Shown: positions 44,418 through 53,649, counted from the stretch's first letter. The stretch is 64,000 nucleotides of DNA from Zunongwangia atlantica 22II14-10F7 (GCF_002094855.1 NZ_ARYN01000017.1:44084-108083), one strand, 5' to 3'. Numbers and translations are program-made. Notes: generated by a model from the sequence alone, not told the origin.

Positions 44418-45458
44418 GTGAATATACACGAAAAATATATAAAACGCTGTTTGCAACTAGCCGAAAACGGACTGGGAAGCACCTATCCAAATCCCATGGT
44501 AGGTAGCGTTATTGTTTACGAAGACAAGATCATTGGCGAAGGCTGGCATCAAAAAGCAGGCGAAGCACATGCCGAGGTAAATGCGGTAAATTCGGTTAAA
44601 GATCCAGAGCTTTTAAAGAAATCGACCATTTATGTAAGTTTAGAACCTTGCAGCCATTTTGGAAAAACGCCGCCTTGCAGTGACCTTATCATCGCCAAAG
44701 GCATTAAAAAAGTGGTGGTTGCCACGGTAGATCCTTTTGCTGAAGTTGCCGGGCGAGGCATTAAAAAATTAATGGAAGCCGGTTGCGATGTGATGCTTGG
44801 CGTTCTAGAAAAAGAAGCGCAGGATCTAAACAAGCGATTTTTCACTTTTCACAATAAAAAGCGTCCTTATATTATATTGAAATGGGCGCAAACCGAAGAT
44901 GGTTTTATCGCGCCGTTTAAACGTGAAGATCGTGCTCCCGTTTGGATAAGTAATCGCTACTCGAAGCAATTAGTGCATAAATGGCGAGCTGAAGAACAAT
45001 CGATCTTAGTAGGTACAAAAACCGCGATCGACGATAATCCAAAACTGAACACCAGATTACACGCCGGAAACAATCCCGTGCGAATAGTAATCGATCGCTC
45101 TGGAAAAATCCCGGCAGATTCTGCTATTTTCGATGGAAGTATAAAAACGATTGTTATTACTGAAAGTATTCCAAAAAAAGAGGCTAAAAACATCGAATAT
45201 CGGCAAGCTGATTTTACTGAAAATTTACCTGAACAAATTGGAAAGATCTTATTTCAGGAAAATTTACAATCGGTTATTATTGAAGGCGGCTTGCAAACGC
45301 TTCAAAGTTTTATTGATGCTGAATTATGGGATGAAGCCCGGGTTTTTACCGGAAATGTTCAGCTTAAAGAAGGAATTTTAGCTCCAAAGTTTCAGGGAAA
45401 ATTAATTTCCGAAGAAAAAATAGAAGACAATATTTTAAAGACCTATTTAAATGATTAA
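44418..45458 (+). CDS. ribD: Bifunctional riboflavin deaminase/reductase
   Basis: A 346-residue RibD. The N-terminal deaminase domain has zinc ligands in 'GEAHAEVNAV' and 'LEPCSHFGKTPPCSDL'. The C-terminal reductase domain (~150-340) has 'ILKWAQTEDGFIA', 'VGTKTAIDDNPKLNTRL' and 'VIIEGGLQTLQSFI'. It performs two steps of riboflavin synthesis: deamination, then NADPH reduction of the pyrimidine intermediate. I start at GTG 44418 (reading MNIHEKYIKRC); GTG 44412 is also in frame but lies in the presumed -7 box. It overlaps the HAD gene by 8 bp. Confidence 0.94.
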   Translation: MNIHEKYIKRCLQLAENGLGSTYPNPMVGSVIVYEDKIIGEGWHQKAGEAHAEVNAVNSVKDPELLKKSTIYVSLEPCSHFGKTPPCSDLIIAKGIKKVVVATVDPFAEVAGRGIKKLMEAGCDVMLGVLEKEAQDLNKRFFTFHNKKRPYIILKWAQTEDGFIAPFKREDRAPVWISNRYSKQLVHKWRAEEQSILVGTKTAIDDNPKLNTRLHAGNNPVRIVIDRSGKIPADSAIFDGSIKTIVITESIPKKEAKNIEYRQADFTENLPEQIGKILFQENLQSVIIEGGLQTLQSFIDAELWDEARVFTGNVQLKEGILAPKFQGKLISEEKIEDNILKTYLND

Positions 45459-46062
45459 AACCATAATTTTCGATTTTGGCGATATTTTTATCAATCTTGA
45501 CAAATCGGCTACGCCGGCTCAATTAGAGAAATTCGGCATTAAAAATTTACCAGAATCGATCGTTGCTATCAATCAGGAATATGAAAAAGGTCTAATTTCT
45601 TCTGAAGAATTCTTCAACAGCTATAAAAAGGAGTTCAGTACGGTCGAAAAAGACCAATTTCTTGATGCCTGGAACGCTATTTTGGTAGATTTTCCCGAAT
45701 ATCGATTAGAATTTATAAAGAAACTGGCTGCAGAGAAAGATTATCAGCTTTTACTATTGAGTAACACCAATGAAATTCATATTGATTGGGTAAAAGAAAA
45801 TGTGTCGTTTTTTAACGAATTTCAGCAATGTTTTGATGCGTTTTATTTGTCTTACGAGATTAATTTTAGAAAGCCAGACGCCAATATCTACGAATATGTG
45901 CTTAAGCAGCATGATTTAAAGCCCGAAGAGTGTCTTTTTATAGACGATACCAAGGAAAACACTGATGCTGCGGCAGCTTTAGGAATCAATGTTTGGAATT
46001 TGGAACCTACGCGAGAAGATGTGATCGATCTATTTACTACCAAGAAAGAATTATTCTCTTAA
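45451..46062 (+). CDS. HAD-superfamily hydrolase
   Basis: A 203-residue HAD phosphatase. Motif I is 'IIFDFGDIFINLD' (D9 and D12-type pair), motif II is 'LLLLSNTNE', a lysine is in 'FRKPDANIY' and motif IV is 'CLFIDDTKENTDAAAALGI'. The small helical cap between motifs I and II fits the YihX/epoxide-hydrolase-like subgroup. It overlaps ribD by 8 bp. HAD enzymes near rib genes in some bacteria remove the phosphate from the riboflavin precursor, so that role is possible but only inferred. Confidence 0.9.
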   Translation: MIKTIIFDFGDIFINLDKSATPAQLEKFGIKNLPESIVAINQEYEKGLISSEEFFNSYKKEFSTVEKDQFLDAWNAILVDFPEYRLEFIKKLAAEKDYQLLLLSNTNEIHIDWVKENVSFFNEFQQCFDAFYLSYEINFRKPDANIYEYVLKQHDLKPEECLFIDDTKENTDAAAALGINVWNLEPTREDVIDLFTTKKELFS

Positions 46063-46097
46063 AGCTGATTTTCGTTAAAATTCCTTAGTTTGCCAAA

Positions 46098-46712
46098 ATG
46101 AAGGACACCTACAAAACCATAACCAAAGCATCTGAAGAAGTTTTATTTAAACACCGAAATTCGAAGTTTTTTGGCTATGCTTTTCCTATTAAAAATGAAG
46201 AGGAAGCCAATCTTTACCTGGAAGAATTAAGATCTAAACACCATAAAGCAAGGCACTGGTGTTACTCCTGGCAAACGGGAAAGGAAGAACAGGATATTTA
46301 TTATCGTGCTAACGACGATGGCGAACCATCAAATTCAGCCGGGATGCCAATTTATGGACAAATTCAGTCGTTTGACGTTACCAATGTTCTAATTGTAGTT
46401 GTTCGATATTTTGGTGGTGTGAAATTAGGTGTAGGCGGACTCATAAGCGCTTATAAAACCGCAGCCCAGATGGCGCTGGAAAATTCGAATATCGTTAAGC
46501 GTACCATCGACGAAATTTTTGAAGTTCATTTTGATTATCCTGAAATGAATATCGTAATGCGACTCATCAAAGAAAACAATCTAAATATTATCGAACAAAA
46601 GCTCGAGTTAGATTGCAAGATCTATTTATCGGTAAGGAAAAAAGAAGCTGAGGCGATTTTCGATAAATTCGACACTACTTATAAGGTGGAAATAAAAAGA
46701 GTAGAAAAATAA
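46098..46712 (+). CDS. YigZ/IMPACT-family protein
   Basis: A 204-residue member of the YigZ (UPF0029/IMPACT) family. The N-terminal IMPACT domain shows 'SKFFGYAFPIKNEEEANLYLEELRSKHHKARHWCYSWQTG', 'ANDDGEPSNSAGMPIYGQIQSFDVTNVLIVVVRYFGGVKLGVGGLISAYKTAA', the family hallmark. A ferredoxin-like C-terminal domain covers ~140-200. The biochemical role is not established; links to translation control and peptidase-like activity have been proposed. It follows the HAD gene by 35 bp. Confidence 0.92.
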   Translation: MKDTYKTITKASEEVLFKHRNSKFFGYAFPIKNEEEANLYLEELRSKHHKARHWCYSWQTGKEEQDIYYRANDDGEPSNSAGMPIYGQIQSFDVTNVLIVVVRYFGGVKLGVGGLISAYKTAAQMALENSNIVKRTIDEIFEVHFDYPEMNIVMRLIKENNLNIIEQKLELDCKIYLSVRKKEAEAIFDKFDTTYKVEIKRVEK

Positions 46713-46984
46713 CAAAATCAGTAGGCGGTCGCAGTGGGCAGTTTGCAATCAGCATTCAGCATTCAGCATTCAGCATTCAGCATTCAGCATTCAGCATTCA
46801 GCATAATAAGCTATTCTTTTTGTCTGCAATCCAAATTCAGAATAAAAAAATCTTTACTTAGATAATCAACATCATCTTTCCTCCTTAATCTTGATTCTGA
46901 TTTTATTCAAAATTCAACATTTAGAATTCAAAATAAAAAGTCTAGAGTCTAAAATTTAAAACAAATCGATCTAAGTTCTAGCTT
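46713..46984. repeat. Intergenic region with heptamer repeats and dispersed repeat, copy 2
   Basis: No gene is seen. Seven tandem CAGCATT heptamers occupy 46750-46798 plus a partial unit, then CATAATAAGCTATTC as in copy 1. After a diverged middle, the same 40-bp block as in copy 1 appears at about 46905-46945, followed by AGTCTAAA-like short repeats just before the minus-strand thioesterase gene. Both copies lie at the 3' end of a minus-strand gene. Confidence 0.85.
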
Positions 46985-47377
46985 CTAAAGTTTTTCCAAA
47001 ACATATTCAGGACATCGAATTGGGCGTCTTGTTTCGGCATCCATAAAAACCAAAGTGGTGTTGGCCGTTGTTAACAATTCTTCATCCTGATTATATATTT
47101 TATAATCGAATATGATTTTAACATCGGGAGTCTGCCGTAAACTGGTAATAATCTTTAATTCATCGTCAAAAAATGCCGATTTCTTAAACTTAAAATTCAT
47201 TTCATAAACTGGTAGCATAATCCCATTTTTTTCCATACTTTTATAGGAGATTCCAATTTTTTCAAGCCACTCAATTCGCGCAATCTCAAGATACTGAGCA
47301 TAATTGCCGTGATGCACAACACCCATTTGGTCTGTTTCTGCATATCGTACTTTTAGTATGGATACATGGTCTGTCAT
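46985..47377 (-). CDS. Acyl-CoA thioesterase, YbgC/4-hydroxybenzoyl-CoA thioesterase family
   Basis: A 130-residue hot-dog-fold thioesterase. 'VRYAETDQMGVVHHGNYAQYLEIARIEWLEKIG' contains the catalytic aspartate (in AETDQMG) and HxxY segment typical of the YbgC branch. 'NTTLVFMDAETRRP' is the usual C-terminal strand. It hydrolyses acyl-CoA thioesters; YbgC proteins are often linked to the Tol-Pal cell-envelope system. It is divergent from dnaA, with a 208-bp space. Confidence 0.9.
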   Translation of the reverse strand: MTDHVSILKVRYAETDQMGVVHHGNYAQYLEIARIEWLEKIGISYKSMEKNGIMLPVYEMNFKFKKSAFFDDELKIITSLRQTPDVKIIFDYKIYNQDEELLTTANTTLVFMDAETRRPIRCPEYVLEKL

Positions 47378-47585
47378 TGTTGAAATTTAAGGCTTGAAAA
47401 TAAAATAAATTTTGAGTTTCGGTTCATTATAAGTATGGGTAAAATATTCCAAAAATTCAATACCAAAACGGTTTTTTTTTTACATATTTTGTTCACATCT
47501 TTGTTGCCCTTCTTTTGGAAAGGGGCACTCTTATCAGGAGTTAAATCGAACAATCTAGTAACCAACAAATAACGTCACACGTAGC

Positions 47586-49013
47586 ATGTCGAAAACTGCG
47601 CAATCAGTTTGGAATAGCTGTCTAGCTTTTATAAAAGATAACATTTCGCCACAGGCTTATAAAACCTGGTTCGAGCCAATACAAGCAGTAAAGCTTACCG
47701 ATTGTGCATTAAGCATACAGGTACCGTCTAAGTTTTTCTACGAGTGGTTGGAAGAACACTATGTTAAACTTTTAAAAGTTAGTTTAACCCGCGAGCTTGG
47801 GGAGAAAGCAAAATTGGTGTACGTTATAAAGATGGAAAACACCTACGGTAATAAGTTACCTTTTACCGAAAAGATTCCTAGTACACAACGAGCTAATATG
47901 GCTTCACAGGAAGTAGATGTTCCTGTAAAGAATAAAAATCCTGAATTAAAGAATCCTTTTGTGATTCCGGGGATTAGAAATGTAAAGATCGAATCTCAGT
48001 TAAACCCAAGTTATAACTTTGAGAATTTCCTTGAAGGAGACTCTAACCGACTAGCCAGATCTGCTGGTTTAGCGGTGGCAAACAAACCGGGAGGAACATC
48101 TTTTAATCCGCTTCTTATTTTTGGAGGCGTTGGTCTTGGAAAAACTCATTTGGCACACGCCATTGGAGTAGAAATAAAAGACAAATATCCAGAGAAAACG
48201 GTTCTTTATATTTCTGCGGAAAAATTTACGCAACAGTATATCGAATCTGTTAAGAAAAATAATCGAAACGACTTTATTCATTTCTACCAGATTATTGATG
48301 TTCTAATTGTAGATGATATTCAATTATTATCGGGTAAAGCAGGAACTCAGGATGTATTTTTCCACATCTTTAACCACTTGCATCAAAACGGAAAACAGGT
48401 AATTCTTACCAGTGATAAAGCTCCGGTAGATATGCAGGATATCGAGCAGCGTTTACTTTCTCGATTTAAATGGGGGCTTTCGGCTGAATTACAACATCCA
48501 GATTTCGAAACTCGTGTTTCAATAATTAAGAATAAGCTTTATCGTGATGGTGTAGAAATGCCTGAAGATATCGTTGAGTTCTTAGCGAACAACATTAAAG
48601 CTAATATTCGTGAATTAGAAGGAGCAATTATTTCTTTGATCGCTCACTCTTCTTTCAACAAAAAGGATGTTACTTTAGAACTTGCAAAGAAGATCGTCGA
48701 TAATTACGTTAAGAACACCAAACGTGAAGTAAGTATCGATTACATTCAAAAAGTAGTAAGTGATTATTTCCAGATGGATGTAGAAACTTTGCAATCTAAA
48801 ACCAGAAAGCGACACATTGTACAGGCGAGACAACTGGCCATGTTCTTTGCGAAGAAATTCACAAAAGCTTCTTTAGCCAGCATCGGCTCACAAATTGGAA
48901 GTCGGGACCATGCCACTGTTTTACACGCTTGCAAAACGGTAGATAATCTTGCTTCTACAGATAAGCAATTCAAAAAATTTGTAGAAGACCTCAATAAAAA
49001 ATTAACGATCTAA
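47586..49013 (+). CDS. dnaA: Chromosomal replication initiator DnaA
   Basis: A 475-residue DnaA. Domain I is ~1-85 ('SVWNSCLAFIKDNISPQAYKTWFEPIQ') and a linker domain II is ~86-135. Domain III AAA+ has Walker A 'IFGGVGLGKTHLAHAIG' (~180) and Walker B 'VLIVDDIQLLSGK' (~241). Domain IV has 'RKRHIVQARQLAMFFAKKFTKASLASIGSQIGSRDHATVLHACKTV', the DnaA-box-binding helix-turn-helix. It melts the origin and starts replication. No cluster of DnaA boxes (TTATCCACA type) was seen beside the gene, so the origin is probably elsewhere. Confidence 0.97.
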   Translation: MSKTAQSVWNSCLAFIKDNISPQAYKTWFEPIQAVKLTDCALSIQVPSKFFYEWLEEHYVKLLKVSLTRELGEKAKLVYVIKMENTYGNKLPFTEKIPSTQRANMASQEVDVPVKNKNPELKNPFVIPGIRNVKIESQLNPSYNFENFLEGDSNRLARSAGLAVANKPGGTSFNPLLIFGGVGLGKTHLAHAIGVEIKDKYPEKTVLYISAEKFTQQYIESVKKNNRNDFIHFYQIIDVLIVDDIQLLSGKAGTQDVFFHIFNHLHQNGKQVILTSDKAPVDMQDIEQRLLSRFKWGLSAELQHPDFETRVSIIKNKLYRDGVEMPEDIVEFLANNIKANIRELEGAIISLIAHSSFNKKDVTLELAKKIVDNYVKNTKREVSIDYIQKVVSDYFQMDVETLQSKTRKRHIVQARQLAMFFAKKFTKASLASIGSQIGSRDHATVLHACKTVDNLASTDKQFKKFVEDLNKKLTI

Positions 49014-49018
49014 GTTTC

Positions 49019-49045
49019 AAAAAGCTCTTTTAAAAGAGCTTTTTT
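49019..49045 (+). terminator. Rho-independent terminator of dnaA
   Basis: A 26-bp palindrome (AAAAAGCTC-TTTTAAAA-GAGCTTTTT) begins 5 bp past the dnaA stop and ends in a T-run. Confidence 0.85.
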
Positions 49046-49066
49046 GCTTTAAAATAGCTACTGAAT

Positions 49067-49537
49067 ATGGAAAAGAAAAAGATCCTTATGGTTTGCCTTG
49101 GTAATATTTGCCGCTCGCCTCTTGCTGAAGGAGTTTTAAAGGCAAAAGTAGATACGAGCCAAGTTTATGTAGATTCGGCCGGAACAAGCAATTATCATAT
49201 TGACGATCTACCCGATCGCAGATCTATTGCTACTGCTAGAAAACACAATCTTGATATTACCGATCAACGCGGACGACAACTTACAAAGCAAGATTTGAAA
49301 GATTTTGACCATATTTTTGTGATGGATAATTCAAATTATCGCGATGCGGTTTCTTTAACTAATTCCGTAGAAGAAAAAGAAAAAATAAAATTGATCTTAA
49401 ACGAGATCTTTCCCGGTGAAAATGTAGATGTTCCAGATCCTTATTATGGCGGAGATCAGGGCTTCGAAAATGTATATCAAATGCTGGATGAAGCTACCGA
49501 TAAGATCATTGAAAAATTAAACAACGGAACCTACTAA
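49067..49537 (+). CDS. Low-molecular-weight protein-tyrosine phosphatase
   Basis: A 156-residue phosphatase. The P-loop is 'VCLGNICRSPLAEGVL' (CX5R, ~10-25) and the general-acid aspartate is in 'VPDPYYGGDQGFE' (~128). 'VDSAGTSNYH' is also conserved. It removes phosphate from tyrosine residues; bacterial relatives often act on polysaccharide-export kinases, but no BY-kinase is nearby. The stop codon shares a base with the start of the next gene, so the two are coupled. Confidence 0.94.
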   Translation: MEKKKILMVCLGNICRSPLAEGVLKAKVDTSQVYVDSAGTSNYHIDDLPDRRSIATARKHNLDITDQRGRQLTKQDLKDFDHIFVMDNSNYRDAVSLTNSVEEKEKIKLILNEIFPGENVDVPDPYYGGDQGFENVYQMLDEATDKIIEKLNNGTY

Positions 49538-50262
49538 TGGCAGCAAACTTTTCATTTTCAGGAAAACTTTATTTAATCCCAACGACATTGGGAGAATCTA
49601 ACCCTATAGATGTTTTACCATTAACGGTAAAAAAACACGTAGAACGCATAGATCATTATATTGCTGAAAACGAAAAAACTGCCCGTAGAGCCATAAAAAA
49701 ACTTGTTCCGCAGAAAAAACAGCAGATTCTAAAATTCAAAACTCTAAACAAGTTTACTGAAGTTACTGAAATCCCTAACTTTTTAGATGCCTGTAAAGAG
49801 GGATTTGATATGGGACTTATAAGTGAAGCTGGTGTTCCCGGAGTTGCCGATCCCGGTGCCGAAATTGTAAAGCTGGCTCATCAAAATGGAATACAGGTAA
49901 TTCCTTTAGTTGGTCCTTCCTCGATCTTACTTGCCATGATGGGTAGCGGAATGAACGGCCAGGCTTTTAGTTTTAATGGCTACTTACCTATCGATAAAAA
50001 AGAAAAGAAGCAGGAATTGAAGAATCTTGAACGTATTTCGGCTGAAAAAAATATGGCTCAGGTTTTTATTGAAACGCCATACCGTAATAACAAGCTTTTA
50101 GAAGATCTTATACAGACTTTACACCCTTCTACCCGCTTATGTATTGCTTGCGATATCACATTAGCTTCAGAATTTATCCTAACGCTTCCTATAAATGAGT
50201 GGAAACAAAAAAAGGTAGATCTTCATAAAAGACCTACCATTTTTATTATTCAAAAAGACTAA
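49537..50262 (+). CDS. RsmI-like SAM-dependent methyltransferase (tetrapyrrole methylase fold)
   Basis: A 241-residue protein of the tetrapyrrole-methylase superfamily. 'GKLYLIPTTLGE', 'MGLISEAGVPGVADPGAEIVKLAHQNGIQVIPLVGPSSILLAMMGSGMNGQAFSFNGYLP' and 'FIETPYRNNKLLEDL' match RsmI, which methylates C1402 of 16S rRNA at the ribose. It is shorter than E. coli RsmI (286 residues) and has a diverged N-terminus, so it may be a paralogue rather than true RsmI. It overlaps the phosphatase gene by one base. Confidence 0.85.
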   Translation: MAANFSFSGKLYLIPTTLGESNPIDVLPLTVKKHVERIDHYIAENEKTARRAIKKLVPQKKQQILKFKTLNKFTEVTEIPNFLDACKEGFDMGLISEAGVPGVADPGAEIVKLAHQNGIQVIPLVGPSSILLAMMGSGMNGQAFSFNGYLPIDKKEKKQELKNLERISAEKNMAQVFIETPYRNNKLLEDLIQTLHPSTRLCIACDITLASEFILTLPINEWKQKKVDLHKRPTIFIIQKD

Positions 50263-50270
50263 ACCTAAAA

Positions 50271-50948
50271 TTAGGAATTAGCGATGTTTATTTTAGAAAA
50301 ATCTACACGCGGATTTTTAACAGGTTTGATAAACGAAGTATCATAGCCTGCAAAACGCTTCATATAATATTTAATACTGGTACCAAATGCATCGTTGAAC
50401 ATTTGTGCGCCGTAGCTTCTTAAATATTTTTTCACACTACCAGGCCCTGCAAGATGTGCAGCTGCCAGAATACCAGATTCGGTAACTTCAACTCCGTTTA
50501 TTGTTTTACCAACAAAGCGTTTGATATCACGAATCAAAATCCATTTGTTACGGGAAGCATTGGTATAAAACGTTGCTTCCTGAAGTTCTGGAGTATTAAG
50601 GAATTCCTGCGTGTTGTAAACACCTAATAAATTAAGTGTTCCTTTACCAAACTGGTATTTCCCCATATAACCATACTCGTTAATACTCTTGTAGTCTCCA
50701 CGAGATTCTTTAAAGCCAATTGCTTCTTTAAACCCTATATAAGACTTACCTAATTTCGGAAGTGCTTTTACAGCAACTTCTGTAGATTCTAACGGCAACG
50801 TATCTAGCGATACCGTATAATCTAATTCAAGATTTGGAGTAGTAAAACCTTCAATCTCTAAATCGGCTGCCTTCTTGGTGCTGAAACTAAAAAACACAGA
50901 TCCAGCAAGAACTGGTAACCAGGAAAGTTTAACAATTTTCTTACTCAT
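50271..50948 (-). CDS. Exported lysozyme-like / lytic-transglycosylase-fold protein
   Basis: A 225-residue protein with an N-terminal hydrophobic signal (~8-23). A linker is followed by a lysozyme-like domain from ~85: 'YIGFKEAIGFKESRGDYKSINEYGYMGKYQFGKGTLNLLGV' has the Glu-Ser-Arg-Gly and G-x-x-Q-F pattern of transglycosylase-like folds. 'AHLAGPGSVKKYLRSYG' is the later conserved block. It probably binds or cleaves peptidoglycan. Flavobacterial members are often named peptidoglycan-binding protein. It converges on the RsmI-like gene with 8 bp between stops. Confidence 0.78.
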   Translation of the reverse strand: MSKKIVKLSWLPVLAGSVFFSFSTKKAADLEIEGFTTPNLELDYTVSLDTLPLESTEVAVKALPKLGKSYIGFKEAIGFKESRGDYKSINEYGYMGKYQFGKGTLNLLGVYNTQEFLNTPELQEATFYTNASRNKWILIRDIKRFVGKTINGVEVTESGILAAAHLAGPGSVKKYLRSYGAQMFNDAFGTSIKYYMKRFAGYDTSFIKPVKNPRVDFSKINIANS

Positions 50949-51158
50949 TACATTTTTTTTCTGAAGACTTTGTTAAATCAAATTTTATTTCTATATTTAT
51001 AAACTTGATTTATCTTCAAATTTGCGGATGCAAATGTAAGACAATTTTTAATAATCTGAAATTCAGACTGTTAAACCTTTCACAAAGCTATTTAAACTTT
51101 AGCAAAAAGATAACATAAAGTATATCAACAAGTTACACTTTCCTTAATTTTAGATTTT

Positions 51159-52202
51159 TTATCTTTTTATACCCTGTTTATTAATCCAGCGTACGTATTC
51201 CTGCTTGTTTCTATTATGCTGAGCAAGGGTTTTAGCAAATTTATGATACCCGAAATTTTCTACGTTGGCTACAAAATAGAAGTAATCATGATCCTCATAA
51301 TTTAATACTGCATTAATTGAAGAAATATCGGGCATACTAATTGGGCCGGGGGGAATTGTAGCATATTTATAAGTATTGTAAGGAGAATCTAATTCAAGAT
51401 CCTTATAAAGCACTCTTTTTATGATCGTATCGAAATTCTGTGTTTTTTCTTTAATTGCATAAATCACTGTAGGATCAGCATCCAATTTCCAGCCATTCTT
51501 ATAACGATTCATGTACACTCCGGCAACTCTTGGACGCTCGTCTACCTTTGCGGTTTCTTTTTGCACAATAGAAGCTATAGTAATTACCTGCGCCGGTGTT
51601 AAACCAATCTCTTCGGCTTTCTTTAATTTCTCGGCCGTCCAAAAACGATCGTATTCCTTTTTCATTCTGCCTATAAATTCTTCAGCAGAGGTATTCCAAA
51701 AAAATTCATACTTATTAGGAATATACATTCCTAAAGCTGTTGCCTCGTTAAAATCATTTTCAGCAAGAAAATCCTCACTTCTCATCGCTTCAAGTAAACT
51801 AAGACTATCTGCTTCGATTTGAGTGGACACACGTCCTGCAAGATCTTCGATACGCTCCTGATTATTAAAAGTTACATTAATCGGCGCATTCCTGCTTCTA
51901 AGTGTATTGATGATCTCGTTATTATTCATTCCTTTTTTCAGAATAAACCTTCCAGCTTTTATATTATTTGGATATTGCTTCTTTTCTGCAACGATATTAA
52001 AGCTATTAAGATCTTTAATGAGCGGTCTTAGGCTATCAATCACCGCTGGATAAGCCGAATTTGTAGGAATTAACACTACTTTTTCTTCGGAAGAAAATGC
52101 GGTATTTTCCCCAAAAATACTTTGATAAATATAATAACTGAATCCTCCTACGGCCACCAATCCTAAAATTGCAATGGCTACTAAAATCTTTTTAATGTAC
52201 AT
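51159..52202 (-). CDS. mltG: Endolytic peptidoglycan transglycosylase MltG
   Basis: A 347-residue YceG/MltG protein. One N-terminal transmembrane helix is at ~7-28, a LysM-like region is ~40-110, and the catalytic domain has E216 in 'ITIASIVQKETAKVDERPRVAGVYMNRYKNGWKLDADPTVIYAI'. 'YNTYKYATIPPGPISMPDISSINAVLNY' near the C-terminus is the other family signature. It cuts nascent glycan strands at the inner membrane and sets their length. It overlaps the GNAT gene by 11 bp. Confidence 0.95.
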   Translation of the reverse strand: MYIKKILVAIAILGLVAVGGFSYYIYQSIFGENTAFSSEEKVVLIPTNSAYPAVIDSLRPLIKDLNSFNIVAEKKQYPNNIKAGRFILKKGMNNNEIINTLRSRNAPINVTFNNQERIEDLAGRVSTQIEADSLSLLEAMRSEDFLAENDFNEATALGMYIPNKYEFFWNTSAEEFIGRMKKEYDRFWTAEKLKKAEEIGLTPAQVITIASIVQKETAKVDERPRVAGVYMNRYKNGWKLDADPTVIYAIKEKTQNFDTIIKRVLYKDLELDSPYNTYKYATIPPGPISMPDISSINAVLNYEDHDYFYFVANVENFGYHKFAKTLAQHNRNKQEYVRWINKQGIKR

Positions 52203-52725
52203 TCTTATTTATTAGTTGATATAAATATTCGTCTTTAAAACGACCATTTACAAACGTCCATTCCTTTTTTAAACCTGCCTGCGTGAATCCGCGATTTTCG
52301 AATAGTCGCAAGCTACGCTCGTTATCTGCGGTGATATTTGCATATACCTGATGTAATCCTAAATGTTTGAAGCAGTATTTACAAACAAGCGCTAAACTTT
52401 CAGCTCCAAAACCTTTTTGTCGTTCTTCTGGATTTGCAATTAGAATCCCAATGGCAGCCCTTCGATCTCTTGGTTCGAAATCGAAAATATCGATCAAACC
52501 AATGGGCTGATCTTTAAGATTACAAATTACAAGACGCAATTGTTTTATTTCGTAAATATCTAAATGTGAATTTTCAAGATATTTTTTCAGGACATATTTT
52601 GAAAAAGGAGCTTGCGTAGCACTTACTTCCCAAAATTCCTCGTTATTCTCCAATTCATGAAGAAACTCGAGGTCTTCAGGCTCTAATGCGCGCAGATATA
52701 ATTTCTCTCCTTTTAATGTTAGCAT
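52192..52725 (-). CDS. GNAT-family N-acetyltransferase (RimJ/RimL-like)
   Basis: A 177-residue GNAT of the RimL-like branch. 'LYLRALEPEDLEFLHELENNEEFW' opens the fold, 'AAIGILIANPEERQKGFGAESLALV' has the acetyl-CoA loop, and 'HQVYANITADNERSLRLFENRGFTQAGLKKEW' closes it. The substrate is unknown; an amino-sugar or protein N-terminus is usual for the branch. It overlaps dapF by 7 bp and mltG by 11 bp, so the three genes form one transcript. Confidence 0.92.
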   Translation of the reverse strand: MLTLKGEKLYLRALEPEDLEFLHELENNEEFWEVSATQAPFSKYVLKKYLENSHLDIYEIKQLRLVICNLKDQPIGLIDIFDFEPRDRRAAIGILIANPEERQKGFGAESLALVCKYCFKHLGLHQVYANITADNERSLRLFENRGFTQAGLKKEWTFVNGRFKDEYLYQLINKNVH

Positions 52726-53510
52726 TCGATCTCTCCTTTAAAAACAAGTTTTGCAGGACCCTTTAACCAAACATCACTATAATTATTGCCATCTGCTTTG
52801 AAACTTACAGATAAATTCCCTCCCGGAACCTGCAATTTCACCTCGCTTGCCTTGGTTCTATTACTATTATGCGCTGCAATCGCCACTGCGGTTACTCCGG
52901 TTCCACAAGCTAAAGTTTCATCTTCTACGCCGCGTTCATACGTTCGCACAATAAAAGTATCATCAGCTTCAGTTTTCTCGACAAAATTAACGTTAGTTCC
53001 TTTTTCCTTATAATCTGTAGAATATCGTATAGCCGCTCCTTCTTCTTTCACATCCAGCTCTTTTACATTTTCAGTAAAAACAATATGATGTGGTGAACCT
53101 GTATCTAGAAATGCAATATTACCAGATTGGTAAATATCAGATACATTTTGCATCTGTAAATTTACAATACCGTCTTTATCTACAGAAGCTTTATGAGGGC
53201 CATCGATGGCGGTAAAATTAGCTTCAGTTTCGATGATTCCTAGCATTTTTGCAAAAGCTACTAAACATCGACCACCATTACCACACATGCTACTTTCATT
53301 TCCATCAGCATTAAAGTAAACCATTTTAAAATCGTCTCCTTCAACATCCGGGTGTTCTAAAAGAATTAATCCATCTGCTCCTATGCCAAATTTACGGTCA
53401 CAAAGCCTGTTGATCAATTTGGTATCGTTTTTGGATACTGTTTTATCACGATTATCGATCATAACAAAATCGTTTCCTGTTCCCTGATATTTGAAAAACT
53501 GAAGTCTCAT
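52719..53510 (-). CDS. dapF: Diaminopimelate epimerase
   Basis: A 263-residue DapF. The two catalytic cysteines are C76 ('NADGNESSMCGNGGRC') and C202 ('ERGVEDETLACGTGVTAVA'). 'YQGTGNDFVMIDN' opens the fold as usual. It converts LL- to meso-diaminopimelate for lysine and peptidoglycan synthesis. First gene of the dapF-GNAT-mltG operon; the link between diaminopimelate and MltG fits a cell-wall theme. Confidence 0.96.
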   Translation of the reverse strand: MRLQFFKYQGTGNDFVMIDNRDKTVSKNDTKLINRLCDRKFGIGADGLILLEHPDVEGDDFKMVYFNADGNESSMCGNGGRCLVAFAKMLGIIETEANFTAIDGPHKASVDKDGIVNLQMQNVSDIYQSGNIAFLDTGSPHHIVFTENVKELDVKEEGAAIRYSTDYKEKGTNVNFVEKTEADDTFIVRTYERGVEDETLACGTGVTAVAIAAHNSNRTKASEVKLQVPGGNLSVSFKADGNNYSDVWLKGPAKLVFKGEIEC

Positions 53511-53649
53511 TTTTTTAGCAGATTTTAACGGCTCAAATATACAATTTTAGAACTGACTTCTGCGTTTTTAACTATTAGCTGACAAACAGGAAAATAGAAT
53601 CTATTTAGTATAATTTAAAAGTTTAATTAATAAAATTTTTCAAAAGAAG

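Noticed and set aside
47378..47585. Possible replication origin upstream of dnaA
   Set aside because: No cluster of DnaA boxes or AT-rich 13-mers was found; only a T-run and ordinary promoter-like DNA. In Bacteroidota dnaA is often away from the origin.
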